Source: Christensenella sp964592155
Lineage (GTDB): Bacteria; Bacillota; Clostridia; Christensenellales; Christensenellaceae
DNA: 51,155 nucleotides
Assembly (NCBI GenBank): GCA_964592155.1
Contig: CAZQDA010000008.1
Location: 1-51,155 of the forward strand
Direction: 5' to 3'
Part shown: positions 40,191 through 48,502 of the stretch, one piece after another
How the letters are laid out: the number at the start of each line of letters is the position of its first letter
How positions within the stretch are numbered: position 1 is the first letter of the stretch
Notes under the pieces: model-generated
Seen by the model: the letters and a program-made list of their open reading frames with translations, nothing else
What the model was told of the DNA's origin: nothing
Database searches by the model: none
Translations under genes and position numbers: made by a program

Positions 40191-40242
40191 AGACCGCTTA
40201 CATGTGCAATTGGTATCAAAAGCTTACATAACCAATTGCAAT
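40191..40242 (+). repeat. Dispersed hairpin repeat, copy C (shortened)
   Basis: This 52-bp copy matches the left part of copy A (CGCTTACATGTGCAATTG, then GTATCAAAAG), with almost all differences being transitions. The right part ACCAATTGCAAT aligns with ACAAATTGCTAT of copy A. The central 10 bp, including the AAAGGGCCTT palindrome, is absent. It keeps a perfect 9-bp stem GCAATTGGT/ACCAATTGC. Unlike copies A and B it lies between two convergent genes, not in a leader. Confidence 0.65.
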
Positions 40243-40259
40243 AAAAGGGAAAGAAGAAT

Positions 40260-40802
40260 TTATCGAATCAGGATCATCTCGCATTGGTCATCCGGGCATG
40301 CTCTGCGCCACATGGCGGCTGTCATGCACTGCAGGGATACATCATAATATTTTCCGCCGCAAAGGATATGGTCTATGAGCACGCCTTCCTGCAGGCATCC
40401 GCTTTTTGACCGGCGGTTGATGGAAACAATATTATCCAAAAATGCGGCGAATGTCACTTTGTTGAAGTTCAATTCATGAAATACATGGTGATACACGCTG
40501 CGTTCCAAAAGAAAGGACAGCTCGTCCGTGTCGTCTTTACAGTCGTGCAGATAATAACTCCACGCGCAGCGCTTATTTTCCAGATTCATATCGAGAAGCG
40601 TAAGCAAACCGATGGGTTCGTCATCCCTGCGGATCATCCAATGGGTTGAAAAAGCTTCTGTTTTCATATTTTCGAACCATTTGAACAGGTCTGCAAGGGA
40701 CATCCCCGCGTTATAGGCCAAAAATTCCTGTGCATTTTCGCCCGCAAGCCACCCAGACAACAAACTGATTTCTTCCCGTGTCACAGCCGTACATGTAATC
40801 AT
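40260..40802 (-). CDS. GNAT-family N-acetyltransferase
   Basis: The 180-residue protein has the pattern of the RimJ/RimL-like group: MIRRDDEPIGLLTLLDMNLENKRCAWSYYLHD, FLLERSVYHHVFHELNFNKVTFAAFLDNIVSINRRSKSGCLQEGVLIDHILCGGKYYDVSLQCM, the usual N-S-G (here R-SKSGCLQEG) and aromatic features. The acetyl-CoA loop is less canonical than in the other GNAT proteins of this window, so confidence is lower. It is monocistronic. Substrate unknown. Confidence 0.75.
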   Translation of the reverse strand: MITCTAVTREEISLLSGWLAGENAQEFLAYNAGMSLADLFKWFENMKTEAFSTHWMIRRDDEPIGLLTLLDMNLENKRCAWSYYLHDCKDDTDELSFLLERSVYHHVFHELNFNKVTFAAFLDNIVSINRRSKSGCLQEGVLIDHILCGGKYYDVSLQCMTAAMWRRACPDDQCEMILIR

Positions 40803-40918
40803 TTTTCACACCGCCTTGTTTTTTTGCCGTTTTGTGGTTTTAATATACACGCAAAGAGATTGTGCTAAACGAAATTTTCGATGGAATCCGGAGGGATAAA
40901 ATTTTTATCAAAAACTTA

Positions 40919-40927
40919 TGTTATAAT
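40919..40927 (+). promoter_or_regulatory. Extended -10 promoter of the methionine module
   Basis: TGTTATAAT is a TGn extended -10 with a perfect TATAAT (40922-40927). No good -35 is present. The leader is about 30 nt, too short for a riboswitch. Confidence 0.58.
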
Positions 40928-40963
40928 AGAACTGTATTTTAAGAAGCGGAGTGAAAAGAACAG

Positions 40964-42700
40964 ATGAACGTACTAGATAAATCCGGAATCCTGCTGTTTG
41001 ACGGTGCGATGGGCACCTATCTTGCGGGCAAATATGAGGGCAGCGTGATCCGGTGCGAAATGGAAAATATCAGCCATCCGCAGCGCGTAATAGCGGCGCA
41101 CAAAGAATACATCGACGCGGGCGCGGGCGCAATCAAAACGAATACCTTTGCGGCAAACACGCTGGCAATGGCGGCGGATTTGCAAACGGTTTTTGAAGTG
41201 ATTGACGCGGGCTGTGCATGCGCAAAACAGGCCGCGCAGGGAAAGGCGCTGGTGTTTGCGAGCATGGGGCCGATCCTGTATGAAGATCAGGAGCAATGCG
41301 AAGAAGAACGCCGACTGATCATAGACCGCTTTTTGCACAACGGCGTTCAACATTTTTTATTTGAGACGTTCAGCGAAGCGCCGGTTTTGCTTCATGCCGC
41401 GCGTTATGTAAAAAGCGTTGCACGGGAGAGCTTTGTGATTGCGGAATGTTCGGTTGCTCCGGATCTTTATACCCAGTCCGGCGTTTCCGCGCAGAGCATT
41501 ATCGACCGGCTGTATGAGTCGCAGGACATCGACGCATACGGGTTTAACTGCACCTGCGGTCCGCTGCACATGGTGCATGTGGTGCAGAGTACGGATTTTT
41601 ACGGCAGGACGGTTTCCATCATGCCCAACGCGGGGTATCCGACCGTAATCGGAGGGCGAACGGTCTTTAAAAGCGCGCCGGATTATTTTGCGGAGCAGCT
41701 CAAAAAGATTTGCGCACAGGGCGTTCAAATTTTGGGCGGGTGCTGCGGCACAACGCCGGAGCATATCCGTGCGGCAAAAAAGGCGCTTGAAACGCAGAGC
41801 GGCGAAGCGCATATAGCAAAGCCCGCGAAAAAAGAAATTGTGCCGCAGTGGGCAAAGAGGAACGATCCCCAAAAACCGATTGCGGTGGAGCTTGATTCAC
41901 CGCTGGACGCGGACGACGCTTTTTTTGTGCAGGCGGCGAAAGATTTGCATGATGCGGGCGCGGACTATATAACCATTGCGGATTGCCCCATCGGGCGGGC
42001 GCGGGCAGATAGCAGTATGCTGGCGGCCATGCTCAAAATGCAGTATGGAATTGAGGCTGTTCCACACCTGACATGCAGGGACAGGAATTTAAACGCCTCC
42101 AAGGCGTTGCTTTTGGGGCTGTGTATGCAGGATATCCGCAATGTTCTGGTGGTGACGGGTGATCCGATTCCCAATAACCGAAGAGGAGAAATCAAAAGTG
42201 TTTTCCAGTTTAACTCCGTGCTGTATGCGGATTTTATTAGGGATTTGAACCGCACGGTGTTCGCGGAAAAGCCGTTTCGCGTGATGGGGGCGCTCAATGT
42301 AAACGCGCAAAACTTTGACGCGGAGCTTTCAAAGGCCAAAAAGAAGGAAGAGGCGGGCATGACCTGCTTTTTGACGCAGCCGGTTTATGATGAACGGGCG
42401 GCAGAAAATCTGCGGCGGGCAAAAAAAGAGCTTTTCTCTGATGTTTGGGCGGGAATCATGCCTGTGGTCAGTTATAAGAACGCGTGCTTTATCAATAATG
42501 AGCTTGCGGGAATCGAGATTCCCGAGGAAATTTGCGCGCGATTCCAGGATGCGGACAGGGAGCGCGCGGCGAAAATTGCGGTGGAAACGGCGCTTGAAGC
42601 CTCGCGGCTGGTGCGGGATGTGGCGGACGGTTATTATATTATTACGCCGCTCAAAAGGGCGGATCTTGTTTGCGGGATCATAAAGGAGTTGAAAAAATGA
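40964..42700 (+). CDS. Homocysteine S-methyltransferase / methylenetetrahydrofolate reductase fusion
   Basis: The 578-residue protein has two enzymes. Residues about 1-285 are a homocysteine S-methyltransferase (FDGAMGTYLAGK, GAIKTNTFAAN, and the zinc-binding GGCCGTTPEH at about 258-267). Residues about 300-578 are a methylenetetrahydrofolate reductase (PIAVELDSPLDADDAFF, TCRDRNLNASKALLLGLC, VLVVTGDPI and the FLTQPVYD motif). This matches YitJ-type fusions of Firmicutes. Together they could make methyl-THF and pass its methyl group to homocysteine. The stop overlaps the methyltransferase gene start (ATGA). Confidence 0.92.
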   Translation: MNVLDKSGILLFDGAMGTYLAGKYEGSVIRCEMENISHPQRVIAAHKEYIDAGAGAIKTNTFAANTLAMAADLQTVFEVIDAGCACAKQAAQGKALVFASMGPILYEDQEQCEEERRLIIDRFLHNGVQHFLFETFSEAPVLLHAARYVKSVARESFVIAECSVAPDLYTQSGVSAQSIIDRLYESQDIDAYGFNCTCGPLHMVHVVQSTDFYGRTVSIMPNAGYPTVIGGRTVFKSAPDYFAEQLKKICAQGVQILGGCCGTTPEHIRAAKKALETQSGEAHIAKPAKKEIVPQWAKRNDPQKPIAVELDSPLDADDAFFVQAAKDLHDAGADYITIADCPIGRARADSSMLAAMLKMQYGIEAVPHLTCRDRNLNASKALLLGLCMQDIRNVLVVTGDPIPNNRRGEIKSVFQFNSVLYADFIRDLNRTVFAEKPFRVMGALNVNAQNFDAELSKAKKKEEAGMTCFLTQPVYDERAAENLRRAKKELFSDVWAGIMPVVSYKNACFINNELAGIEIPEEICARFQDADRERAAKIAVETALEASRLVRDVADGYYIITPLKRADLVCGIIKELKK

Positions 42701-43491
42701 TTATCATTGGAGAAAAGCTGAATAGCTCAATCCCCTCGACGCTTGAGGGACTGAACCGAAAAGACGAAGCGTTTGTGACGGAGCTTGCCACGTGGCAGGC
42801 GGAGGCAGGCGCACAGTATCTGGATATCAATACCGGCATGTGTGAAGATGAGGGTGAAATGCTCAGGTGGGCGGTGACGCTTGCGAAAAAGGCAGCGCCG
42901 GCTTGTGGGATCATGGCGGATTCCACAAGCCCGCAGGCGTTGAAGGAGCTGTTTGAAGCGGTGGAGATGAAAGATGTGATCATCAATTCCGTCACGCTGG
43001 AAGAAGAGCGCATGAATGGCGTACTGCCTTTGGTCAGGGAATATGGCACGGGTATTGTGGCAATGCCGATTGACGGCGACGGAATCCCCAAGACGGCACA
43101 GCGCAGGGTGGAAAACGCGCAGGCGCTTGTGAAAGTATTGCGTGAAAGCGGCGTGCGGGACGAGGATATTTATATGGATATCGTTGTGGAGGCGGCGGCG
43201 ACCGGCTGGGACGCGCCCGCGGCGACTCTCGAGGCGACCAGATGCTTGCGTGAGGAGTTTTCCAAAATACATTTGCTTGCGGGTCTTTCCAATATTTCGT
43301 TCGGGCTTCCGAAACGCGGGATCATCAATCAGGCGTTTCTTGCGTGTGCCATGACGTGCGGGCTTGATTCGGCGATTATGGACATCACAAACCCTGCGAT
43401 GAAGATGCATTTAAAGGCAGCGGCGATGCTGCTGGGGCAGGACGAATACTGCATGGATTATTTGCAGTCGTTCCGCGATCTGGAAGAATAA
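42697..43491 (+). CDS. Methyltetrahydrofolate methyltransferase (pterin-binding domain)
   Basis: The 264-residue protein has the dihydropteroate-synthase-like TIM barrel of corrinoid methyltransferases: MIIIGEKLNSSIPS, AQYLDINTG, GIMADSTSPQALKEL, and the signature LAGLSNISFGLPKRGIINQAFLACAMTCGLDSAIMDITNP. It binds methyl-THF and moves the methyl group to a corrinoid. It resembles AcsE/MtrH-like and MetH methyl-THF domains. It overlaps the HMT-MTHFR gene, so the three activities (HMT, MTHFR, MeTr) form a split methionine-synthesis module. A cobalamin-binding protein is not encoded here. AAGGAG precedes the ATG. Confidence 0.9.
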   Translation: MIIIGEKLNSSIPSTLEGLNRKDEAFVTELATWQAEAGAQYLDINTGMCEDEGEMLRWAVTLAKKAAPACGIMADSTSPQALKELFEAVEMKDVIINSVTLEEERMNGVLPLVREYGTGIVAMPIDGDGIPKTAQRRVENAQALVKVLRESGVRDEDIYMDIVVEAAATGWDAPAATLEATRCLREEFSKIHLLAGLSNISFGLPKRGIINQAFLACAMTCGLDSAIMDITNPAMKMHLKAAAMLLGQDEYCMDYLQSFRDLEE

Positions 43492-43503
43492 AAGAGGAAA
43501 GCC

Positions 43504-44232
43504 ATGAAAAAGAAAAAAATAGTCAGGATTATCGTGATTGCGGCTGTGGCAGCGCTTGTGGGCGCAATGTTTCTTTATCTTGCGACGGGGAATCATGCCG
43601 CTTCGGATGTTGCAAAACAGGCGATGCAGTCCACAGACAAGGTTACGGTAGAAGAAACGGGCGGTGAAATTGCGTTTGTTCCAACTGAAAATCCGACTAA
43701 GACAGGGCTGGTGTTTTATCCCGGCGGCAAGGTGGATGCGGACGCATATGCGCCGCTTGCGCATGGCGTTGCGGACGGGTCTGTTTTGTGTGTGATCGTA
43801 AAAATGCCTTTTGACCTGGCGGTTTTTAACAGCGGCGGCGCTGCCAATGTGCTTGGCGAATATCCCGAAATTGAAAACTGGTATATCAGCGGCCATTCTC
43901 TGGGCGGGGTGATGGCGGCAGACTATGCGGCAAAGGACGAACGGATCAAGGGTGTGGCCTTTCTTGCGGCCTATCCCAACACGGATCTTTCCAAGAGCGC
44001 CTTGCGCGGTCTCAGCCTGACAGCCTCAGAGGATCAGGTGCTCAACCGGCAGAAATATCAGGAGGCATTGCCGACGTTTCCCGCAAACACTGTTTTTCAG
44101 GAAATAGAAGGGGGAAACCATTCGGGCTTTGGAAGCTATCAGAGGCAGCAAGGGGATGGAGAAGCGCTGATCTCAGGCGAGGAGCAGAATAAACAGACGA
44201 CACAAAATGTTTTGGAATGGATGAACGGATAA
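43504..44232 (+). CDS. Membrane-anchored alpha/beta hydrolase
   Basis: The 242-residue protein has an N-terminal membrane anchor (about 6-28; KKKKIVRIIVIAAVAALVGA) and an extracytoplasmic alpha/beta hydrolase domain. The nucleophile elbow is GHSLGG (about 130-135), followed by GVMAADYA. The catalytic His is probably in the GGNHSGFGSYQRQQGDGEALIS block, which is characteristic of one Abhydrolase_5-like family. It begins 12 bp after the methyltransferase gene but shows no functional link with it. The substrate is unknown. Confidence 0.86.
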   Translation: MKKKKIVRIIVIAAVAALVGAMFLYLATGNHAASDVAKQAMQSTDKVTVEETGGEIAFVPTENPTKTGLVFYPGGKVDADAYAPLAHGVADGSVLCVIVKMPFDLAVFNSGGAANVLGEYPEIENWYISGHSLGGVMAADYAAKDERIKGVAFLAAYPNTDLSKSALRGLSLTASEDQVLNRQKYQEALPTFPANTVFQEIEGGNHSGFGSYQRQQGDGEALISGEEQNKQTTQNVLEWMNG

Positions 44233-44259
44233 CGGACATTGAAGCGGGGATGAACTTCT

Positions 44260-45447
44260 TTGGAACTGCAAAAGAAAAGCGCGGACGCGTGGCTTAAACA
44301 GCTGTTTTTAAAAAGCAAATATTCTTTTTGGAATATTTGTCTTTTTTCGTTGATTCTTGTTCTGGTTTCACGGGTGGTTCTGTTTTTGTTTTTTCAGGGA
44401 TATGCCTACTTTTTTGGAGATTCCCGCAGCTTTTTTCAGGCGCTCAACATCTGGGATGCGCAGTGGTATCAGGGAATTACCACGGACGGGTATACGAGCG
44501 GGGCGGAGTATACGGGCGGGCTTGTAAACTGGGTGTTTTTTCCGCTCTATAGCCTGATCGTGCGGGGGGCGCACGGCCTTTTGGGACTCGATATCAACCT
44601 GCTGGGGTTTCTCTTGAATCTGCTGTTTCAAACGGCGGCGCTCTGCTTTTTACTGCAATATGTGCTAAAGACGCGCAAAAATGCCTTTCAGGGTGCGGTG
44701 CTCTGCGTCCTTTTGAGTCTGGGATGCTATACGCTTTATTTCGCGAGCTATTATACGGAATCGCTTTATATGATGCTGTTTGCGGGCGCGCTGTACTTCC
44801 TGCACAAACGAAGCTATCTTGTTGTGGGACTATTTGGATTTTTCCTGACGCTGACCAGAAATACAGGAATTGTGCTGCTGCTTGGCATGGCAGTGCAGGT
44901 TGTTTTTGATTATTGCCGCAGCGAACGGTCAAAAAAGAGCGTGGGCGGTTTTTTTATCTCCTGTTTTACGAATGCAAAGCTGATCGCTGGTATGCTGCTG
45001 GTGCCTGCGGGGCTTGTTTTGTTTATGGTGTTTCTGGGTTTTCGGGCGGGCGATCCGCTGGCGTTTGTGCATGCGCAGGCGTTGTGGGGAGGCGGCATAG
45101 GAAACCCCTTTGCAACGATTGCAGGCGGTTTTTTATCCGGAAGCGCAAGGGAGTTCTTTTTTGCGGTTTGCGCTGCTTGGGGGCTGTTGCTGTGTATCTA
45201 TTTGCTGGCGCAAAAGCGTTATGCGGAGGCGAGTATGGCATTTGCACTGCTTTTGATCCCCGTCTCGGTTCGGTTGCAGTCGATTCCGCGATATCTGGTG
45301 GGGAACCTGTTCTTTGCGCTGAGCTTTACGGACCTGCTTGCAAAATGGAATAAAAAACCAGTTACGATTGTAGTTGTTGCGGCATCTGTGGCTTTGGAAT
45401 TTTTCTGCCTGTTTTTATGGTTTCAAAGTTCGACTTTTTTGTGGTGA
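44260..45447 (+). CDS. GT-C mannosyltransferase-like protein (PIG-V-like)
   Basis: The 395-residue protein is an integral membrane glycosyltransferase with about 8-10 spans. The first loop has WDAQWYQGITTDGYTSG, a GT-C type motif with a catalytic Asp. Other PIG-V-like marks are FFPLYSLIV, SYYTESLYMMLFAGALYFL and TRNTGIVLL. It would use a polyprenyl-linked sugar as donor to modify a surface polymer. The TTG start at 44260 is supported by an upstream GGGGA; no ATG fits the frame nearby. It follows the alpha/beta hydrolase gene by 27 bp. Confidence 0.8.
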   Translation: MELQKKSADAWLKQLFLKSKYSFWNICLFSLILVLVSRVVLFLFFQGYAYFFGDSRSFFQALNIWDAQWYQGITTDGYTSGAEYTGGLVNWVFFPLYSLIVRGAHGLLGLDINLLGFLLNLLFQTAALCFLLQYVLKTRKNAFQGAVLCVLLSLGCYTLYFASYYTESLYMMLFAGALYFLHKRSYLVVGLFGFFLTLTRNTGIVLLLGMAVQVVFDYCRSERSKKSVGGFFISCFTNAKLIAGMLLVPAGLVLFMVFLGFRAGDPLAFVHAQALWGGGIGNPFATIAGGFLSGSAREFFFAVCAAWGLLLCIYLLAQKRYAEASMAFALLLIPVSVRLQSIPRYLVGNLFFALSFTDLLAKWNKKPVTIVVVAASVALEFFCLFLWFQSSTFLW

Positions 45448-45496
45448 CATGAGAAAAAGTTTTACAAAATATTAATGCCCCACGCCGCTGTGCTGA

Positions 45497-45525
45497 TTGA
45501 ATCGTCCATCGTTTTATACTATAAT
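45497..45525 (+). promoter_or_regulatory. Promoter of the metallophosphoesterase gene
   Basis: TTGAAT (45497-45502) and TATAAT (45520-45525) are exactly 17 bp apart. Transcription from near 45532 agrees with the ATG at 45556. Confidence 0.78.
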
Positions 45526-45555
45526 AAAGTATTATGGAGCATAAAAGGAACGGGA

Positions 45556-46320
45556 ATGTTTAACAACAATACGATACAAATTACATCCTATGGGATTTTA
45601 AGTGATAAAGTGAGCGACAACATTGTGGTGGCGCATCTTTCCGATCTTCATGAGAAGGAGTTTGGCGCGAATAATGAGCAGTTGTTTGAAAAAGTGAAAG
45701 ATTTGAAGCCCGACGTGATTGCCATTACAGGAGACATGGTGGCGCACGGGCATCAAAAGGAGATTGACACGGAATACACCGAACAATTTGCACGCGGGAT
45801 GGCGAACATTGCGCCTGCCTATTTTGTAACGGGAAACCACGAACTCAATTTTGAGGGAAACGTTGAGCGTATTATGCAGGAGCAGGGCGTGACGGTGCTG
45901 CACGGCGGCGACCTGAAGATGATTCAGACGGGCGCAGGCAAGGTTAACCTTGCGGGAATGGACGATATCTCCTTTGAAGATGTGGACGTTTTAAAATCGG
46001 TGGAGGTGTTTTCCGGACGGCGGGAATTCAATATTTTTCTCGCGCACAGACCGGAATTTTATCCGCTTTACCGGCACAAAAATATCGACCTTGTATTATC
46101 AGGGCATACGCACGCAGGGCAGATCAGGTTTCCTAAGATTGGGACGTTTGCAATGAGCGGGCAGGGATTTTTGCCTAAATATGTGCAGGGCGAGTTCACA
46201 GACGGGCATACCACTATGATTATCAGCCGCGGGCTTGGGTCGAGCGGATATCCGAAAATCAGGATCAATAACCCGCCGGAGCTGGTGGCGGTGTATATTG
46301 AACCGGAACCAAAAAACTAA
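45556..46320 (+). CDS. Metallophosphoesterase
   Basis: The 254-residue protein has the full set of binuclear metallophosphoesterase motifs: HLSDLHEKEFG, ITGDMVAHG, TGNHELN, FLAHRPE and SGHTHAGQIR. It is of the YkuE/YaeI type often linked with membrane lipid or UDP-sugar phosphoester hydrolysis, but the N-terminal membrane anchor seen in YkuE is absent. The ATG at 45556 is chosen because the promoter at 45497-45525 lies upstream and AAGGAA is close; an in-frame ATG at 45475 lies before the promoter. Substrate unknown. Confidence 0.89.
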   Translation: MFNNNTIQITSYGILSDKVSDNIVVAHLSDLHEKEFGANNEQLFEKVKDLKPDVIAITGDMVAHGHQKEIDTEYTEQFARGMANIAPAYFVTGNHELNFEGNVERIMQEQGVTVLHGGDLKMIQTGAGKVNLAGMDDISFEDVDVLKSVEVFSGRREFNIFLAHRPEFYPLYRHKNIDLVLSGHTHAGQIRFPKIGTFAMSGQGFLPKYVQGEFTDGHTTMIISRGLGSSGYPKIRINNPPELVAVYIEPEPKN

Positions 46321-46374
46321 GGGCGGTCTGCCATAATATAAAGTTTGAAAATTTTGCAGGAAGAGGAGTAGAAG

Positions 46375-47634
46375 ATGGAGAAAAAACCTTTCGTGACCAA
46401 GGAACAGCTGGAAGAGATTGTAAAAAAATATCCGACGCCGTTTCATCTTTATGATGAGAGGGGGATTCGTGAAAACGCGCGGCGGATGAACAAGGCGTTT
46501 TCGTGGAATTCAGGATTTAAAGAATATTTTGCGGTGAAGGCGACGCCGAATCCTGTGATTATGCAACTATTGCGGGAAGAGGGATGCGGCGTGGACTGCT
46601 CTTCGTATACGGAGCTGATGCTGTCGGAGGCCTGCGGGTTTCAGGGGCATGAAATCATGTTCTCCTCAAATGACACGCCCGAGGAGGATTTCCGTCTGGC
46701 AAAGCAGATGAATGCGATCATCAACCTTGACGACCTGACGCACGTTGATTTTCTTAAAAAGGTTGCGGGCATTCCGGAGACGATCTGCTGCAGGTATAAC
46801 CCGGGCGGGACGTTCCAGATTTCCACGAGCATTATGGATAATCCCGGAGAGGCAAAATATGGCATGACCTATGAGCAGATGCGTGAAGCGTATTTGAAAT
46901 TGAAAGGGTTGGGCGCAAAGTATTTTGGAATCCATGCGTTTTTGGCGAGCAACACACAATCCAATGAATATTATCCTGTGCTCGCAAAGATATTATTTGA
47001 GCTTGCGGTGAAGCTGCGCAAAGAAACGGGCGTGGATATCCGCTTTATCAATCTTTCGGGCGGTGTGGGGATTCCCTACACGCCGGATGGCGAAATGCCT
47101 GATATTTTACAGATTGGCGAGGGTGTGAAAAAAGCGTTCCATGAAGTGCTGGTTCCGGCGGGCATGGGAGACGTTGCGATCTATACGGAGCTAGGGCGTT
47201 TTATGCTCGGGCCGTATGGCTGCCTTGTGACAAAGGCGCTGCACGAGAAGCACACCTATAAGGAATATATTGGGGTGGACGCGTGTGCGGCAAACCTGAT
47301 GCGTCCGGCAATGTACGGCTCTTACCACCACATCACGGTGATGGGCAAGGAAAATGAGCCAAATGACCACAAATATGATATCACAGGTGGGCTGTGCGAA
47401 AACAATGATAAATTTGCGATAGACCGCATGATGCCCAAAATTGATCTGGGCGATTTGCTGGTGATTCATGATACGGGCGCGCACGGATTCTCCATGGGAT
47501 ATAATTATAATGGCAAGCTTCGCAGCGCGGAGGTGCTCTTAAAAGAAGATGGAAGCACGCAGCTCATACGGCGCGCGGAAACGCCGGAGGATTATTTCGC
47601 GACGTTTGATTTTATGGATTTATTTCAAAAATAG
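46375..47634 (+). CDS. lysA: Diaminopimelate decarboxylase
   Basis: LysA makes L-lysine from meso-diaminopimelate. The 419-residue protein is a fold-type III PLP enzyme with the catalytic Lys in YFAVKATPNP (about residue 55), the Gly-rich phosphate-binding loop NLSGGVGIPY and the C-terminal segment GDLLVIHDTGAHGFSMGYNYNGKLRSAEVLL, with the substrate-binding Tyr. AGGAGG precedes the ATG. It differs from short LysA by the ICCRYNPGG block but is of family length. It probably belongs to one operon with the lipoprotein and sortase genes (gaps 31 and 51 bp). Confidence 0.93.
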   Translation: MEKKPFVTKEQLEEIVKKYPTPFHLYDERGIRENARRMNKAFSWNSGFKEYFAVKATPNPVIMQLLREEGCGVDCSSYTELMLSEACGFQGHEIMFSSNDTPEEDFRLAKQMNAIINLDDLTHVDFLKKVAGIPETICCRYNPGGTFQISTSIMDNPGEAKYGMTYEQMREAYLKLKGLGAKYFGIHAFLASNTQSNEYYPVLAKILFELAVKLRKETGVDIRFINLSGGVGIPYTPDGEMPDILQIGEGVKKAFHEVLVPAGMGDVAIYTELGRFMLGPYGCLVTKALHEKHTYKEYIGVDACAANLMRPAMYGSYHHITVMGKENEPNDHKYDITGGLCENNDKFAIDRMMPKIDLGDLLVIHDTGAHGFSMGYNYNGKLRSAEVLLKEDGSTQLIRRAETPEDYFATFDFMDLFQK

Positions 47635-47665
47635 CGTACCAACAGCGGAAAGCAGGGAAAAGGCA

Positions 47666-48451
47666 ATGAAAAAGATGGGAATGGTCTTTTTGACAGCGGC
47701 AATGCTGTTTTTGTGCTGTTCCTGCGGGCTTGTCCGCGACCTTGCCGGACAGGCAAAGGACAGGCTGGAGCAAAGCGTGGCAAATCAGTTTTTTTCTTTG
47801 CCGGACATTGCTGCAGAAGAGAGTCTGCCTGCTTTGCCCACGGAAAATCCCAATCAGATGACGCCGGAAGAGGGGGAAGAAGAGCAGGATACTGCGGCGG
47901 CTGAGGAATTTGCCCAGATGGCTGATCCGGAAAGCTTCATTTCAGGGGAACGGGTTGCACGGCTTGATGAGATCGAGCAGGATATGCTTTACTTTTATCA
48001 GGCGGATACTGGAACTTATCAAAAGAATGTTCCGTTTATGGGGAAAGCGGGCAGCGTGGAGCTTGCTTTTGACCTAGACGGACGAAATAATTACATCGAC
48101 TATTGTTATACAGGCGAGCTTTCGACATTGAACGCGCAGCAGGTGGCTCGTGAATACGAGTATCTTTACCGGTTGGCAAGGGAGAAATATGGGAAAGTTA
48201 CGATCCATACATGGCTTTTGAATCCGACTGGCATAGGGGATAACTTTGTCAATATGGGCGAATTTGATGAGGAAGAGATCACAGATGCGGTGAATGAGAA
48301 TGCGGTCGCGGATTTTTATTACGCTTGGAGCCGCCCCGGAAACAGCATCCTATATGCCTACCTCTTGTTGGAAAGCGATGGAACCTATCGGGTTGGGTTT
48401 TCCTATGACCGCTCCAATCAGTTTAATTTTGGCAAGGGTGGGTCCTTGTAA
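47666..48451 (+). CDS. Putative lipoprotein of unknown function
   Basis: The 261-residue protein has a lipoprotein-type signal (MKKMGMVFLTAAMLFLCCSCG, lipobox region LCCSC) with the likely lipid-modified Cys near residue 20, followed by an acidic linker (ENPNQMTPEEGEEEQDTAAAE) and a folded domain from about residue 95 with alternating strands (SVELAFDLDGRNNYIDYCYTG, YRVGFSYDRSNQF). I do not recognise the domain. The ATG at 47666 is preferred; the frame upstream overlaps lysA and encodes basic leader residues. It lies between lysA and the sortase gene and is likely cotranscribed with them. It may be a substrate of Lgt. Confidence 0.8.
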   Translation: MKKMGMVFLTAAMLFLCCSCGLVRDLAGQAKDRLEQSVANQFFSLPDIAAEESLPALPTENPNQMTPEEGEEEQDTAAAEEFAQMADPESFISGERVARLDEIEQDMLYFYQADTGTYQKNVPFMGKAGSVELAFDLDGRNNYIDYCYTGELSTLNAQQVAREYEYLYRLAREKYGKVTIHTWLLNPTGIGDNFVNMGEFDEEEITDAVNENAVADFYYAWSRPGNSILYAYLLLESDGTYRVGFSYDRSNQFNFGKGGSL

Positions 48452-48502
48452 AAAAGGGCGCAGCACCATCAATAAGGGAGTTTATCTACGGAAGGAAACA
48501 AA

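Noticed and set aside
40928..40963. Possible SAM or T-box riboswitch before the methionine module
   Set aside because: The leader from the extended -10 promoter is only about 30 nt, too short for either.
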